From Pomacea canaliculata (Eukaryota; Mollusca; Gastropoda; Architaenioglossa; Ampullariidae), in contig NC_037593.1 of assembly GCF_003073045.1 (NCBI RefSeq), forward strand, positions 12,036,735-12,100,734: a stretch of DNA of 64,000 nt, given 5' to 3'. Every line of letters begins with the position of its first letter. Position 1 is the stretch's first letter. Of this stretch, positions 62,401-64,000 are shown piece after piece. The notes under the pieces were generated by a model, which worked only from the letters and a program-made list of their open reading frames with translations, had not been told where the DNA came from and made no database searches. Made by a program: the position numbers and the translations under genes.

Positions 62401-64000
62401 CTTTATTCTTATCTACCACACGTTCAGTATTCTTTCTCTCCCCATTACAGTTTAGCCACAGAAGATAACTGTTTCTGTAATAAATCATAATATAGATTGC
62501 GCTGTCTTCGCAGAGTACCATGGGAAAGGAGGCCCTCTAAAGGTAGAGATTCCGGACACCACACAACTGGCACAAGAGATCTTACGTGCTGGAAAGGAGC
62601 TGGGCTACCCCGAGGTGGATCCCAACGGCGAGACTATGCTAGGTGAGACGGTGTTTAATATCGAGTCGGTTAAGAAATATTTTTTTAGTCTCTATTTTAG
62701 AAGGTCAGAAGGATGAGCAGACGGGAGGTGAGGAAGAAAGAAACAATGCTTGTTAGACCCGAAATTTATTCATTTAAATGAGCAACATATTTAAATATTT
62801 GTTTGTTCAGGATAAGATGCTTACCTCATTTCCCAACCCCATTGTCTGATTGTCGTATTTTTTTTGTTCAGATATAACCTGTTTCTTTCAGGTTTCAGCA
62901 AGGTGCAGGCGACCCAGAAGAACGGAGTCCGCTACAGCACGTCACGCGCCTTTTTACACCCTGTGCTTGACCGCTCTAATCTGCATGTTGGGGTCAATGC
63001 TCACGTCACTCGAGTGTTGATCGAAGACAGAGTGGCGAGAGGAGTGGAGTTTTATAAGGATAGGATCGTGCGTACAGTTCGTGCCAAGAAGGAAGTGATT
63101 GTGTCTGCTGGTGCCATCGGGTCTCCACAGATCCTCATGTTGTCCGGAGTTGGTCCCAGAGACCATCTAGAGTCTCATGGAGTAGGTGCTTCTACCGTCT
63201 TTTTTCAATTTTAATAAGTTCTGTTTGTAGCCATATATGTCAAAAACGGAGGAGGCTATTCATTAAGATTTGGATAAAAGAATATCTTTCACTGAGGTTT
63301 TCTTGGTGATTAGAGAAAAAAGCTAACACCTGCTGGTTCTTTTTCATAACTGCTTTTGTTCACCGCAAAAGCAACATAGTTCGCAACCCTCTCATCACCC
63401 CGAACTCGTCTCTCTTTATTTTCACGTCGCTGTCTTCAGATCAAAGTTCACGCTGACCTACCCGTGGGTGATAACCTTCAGGATCACCCCTTTATGAGCA
63501 TCGGTATTAGCATCAACGACTCCATCGGTATTACCTTGGAGAAGGCAAGCAGTTTGTGGGAGCATGCCAGGTATTGGCTCTTTGGGAAAGGTAACTCTCT
63601 ATTTTCCAAAAGAGTCTGTGGTAACTCTTCAGTTCTCAGCCATAATTTAGCTTACTGGAAAGAGCATGTGTGTGTGTGTGCGAGTGTTCTAGTCAGGAGT
63701 CTTTTCCCATCAAGTTTCAAATTGATAGCTTTCTTACATGAAATGTACTTCTGACTCTTCCCCACTCACCTCAAAACAAACAAACAAACAAACAAACAAA
63801 CCAACAAACAAACAAACAAACAAACAGAAAAACTAGTAATTTTTTCTAAGACCTTTACCTGTTTTGTATCTTCAGGAATCCTCAGCTCCACGTATGGTAC
63901 AGAGATCCTTGCTTTCATGGCCAGTAATGAAGAAAAACGAAAACTAAGATGGCCAGATGTTGAGCTTCTTCTGCATTCTTCCCTTTTATTTAGAGATTCC
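59436..64000 (+). CDS. GMC oxidoreductase copy 4 (intact as far as seen, 3' end outside window)
   Basis: Exons seen: 59436-59565, 61243-61454, 62033-62222, 62514-62642, 62892-63181, 63440-63590 and exon 7 from 63876 to beyond 64000. All have GT-AG borders and open frames in the same phases as copy 2. The N-terminal hydrophobic segment, FAD motif GAGSAG, signature 1 ([19 protein letters not shown]) and signature 2 ([15 protein letters not shown]) are all intact. The sequence is nearly identical to copy 3, except around exon 4 where it matches copy 2. The catalytic His/Asn exons (9 and 10) lie outside the window, so whether it shares copy 3's exon 9 loss cannot be seen. Intron 1 carries the same two LINE fossils and five 39-bp repeat units. 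Confidence 0.88.
59941..60560 (+). mobile_element. LINE reverse transcriptase C-terminal fossil, intron 1 of copy 4
   Basis: Nearly identical to the copy at 44,041-44,660, including the same decayed stretch, so it was copied with the gene. The second LINE tail follows at about 60,715-60,945. Confidence 0.65.
63775..63825 (+). repeat. (CAAA)n microsatellite, intron 6 of copy 4
   Basis: About 12 CAAA units with one interruption (CCAA). It sits in the same place as the longer tract in copy 3. Confidence 0.9.

Larger units (their letters stand above)
54209..64000 (+). repeat. Tandem segmental duplication, unit 4 (runs off the window)
   Basis: It aligns with unit 2 from about 22,217 and unit 3 from about 37,000. 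It lacks the Tigger element and solo LTR, has a short GAA repeat near 55,427-55,448, and lacks the roughly 100 bp around GGAGGCAGCCAGTGTTCTGC found in units 2 and 3. Confidence 0.85.

Noticed and set aside
61991..62521. 176-codon minus-strand frame (and counterparts at 46,081 and 29,540)
   Set aside because: It is antisense to exon 3 of the GMC gene and its flanking intron; a shadow of the real coding strand.

Overview
This is an AT-rich eukaryotic window with GT-AG spliceosomal introns, no operons, and abundant decayed DNA transposons, LINE fragments and minisatellites. It looks like an invertebrate nuclear genome. A mollusc or other lophotrochozoan is my guess from the gene family and repeat style, and nothing in the sequence proves it.

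Left third (1-15,000). One minus-strand gene can be rebuilt from four coding exons between 6,237 and 9,144. It encodes a 400-residue single-pass membrane protein with a signal peptide, a long Ser/Thr-rich ectodomain, one membrane helix and an acidic tail. I do not recognise the family. The sequence on its 3' side (1-6,236) has no supported gene but holds a 601-bp Mutator-like MITE with a 9-bp target duplication and a transposase scrap, plus tRNA-like SINE remnants. The 5' side holds a candidate leader exon, a 175-bp MITE and, just before the gene array, a roughly 517-bp imperfect inverted repeat.

Right three quarters (15,789-64,000). This is a head-to-tail array of four plus-strand GMC (glucose-methanol-choline) flavin oxidoreductase genes with the same 10-exon layout. 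Copy 2 (27,092-33,856) is the only complete intact one: 593 codons, with the FAD-binding motif, both GMC signatures and the catalytic His/Asn pair. Copy 1 (15,789-21,003) is a pseudogene with a 1-nt frameshift in exon 3 and a deletion of nearly all of exon 5. Copy 3 (43,587-49,951) has lost exon 9, which carries the catalytic His; about 600 bp is replaced by a (CAA)n tract. Copy 4 (from 59,436) is intact as far as it is visible and runs off the window inside exon 7.

Copies 2-4 sit in long duplicated units that also carry several kilobases of upstream DNA: from about 22,074, 36,848 and 54,209. Unit 3 alone gained an 820-bp Tigger/pogo-like element and a 502-bp solo LTR; the other units show the empty sites, so both insertions came after the duplication. 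Units differ in minisatellite copy number, in a TATA-like box (intact only before the intact gene 2), and in a possible gene-conversion tract around exon 4. The window is best read as a birth-and-death gene family caught mid-process. Function beyond 'FAD-dependent alcohol/aldehyde-type oxidoreductase' cannot be told from sequence.
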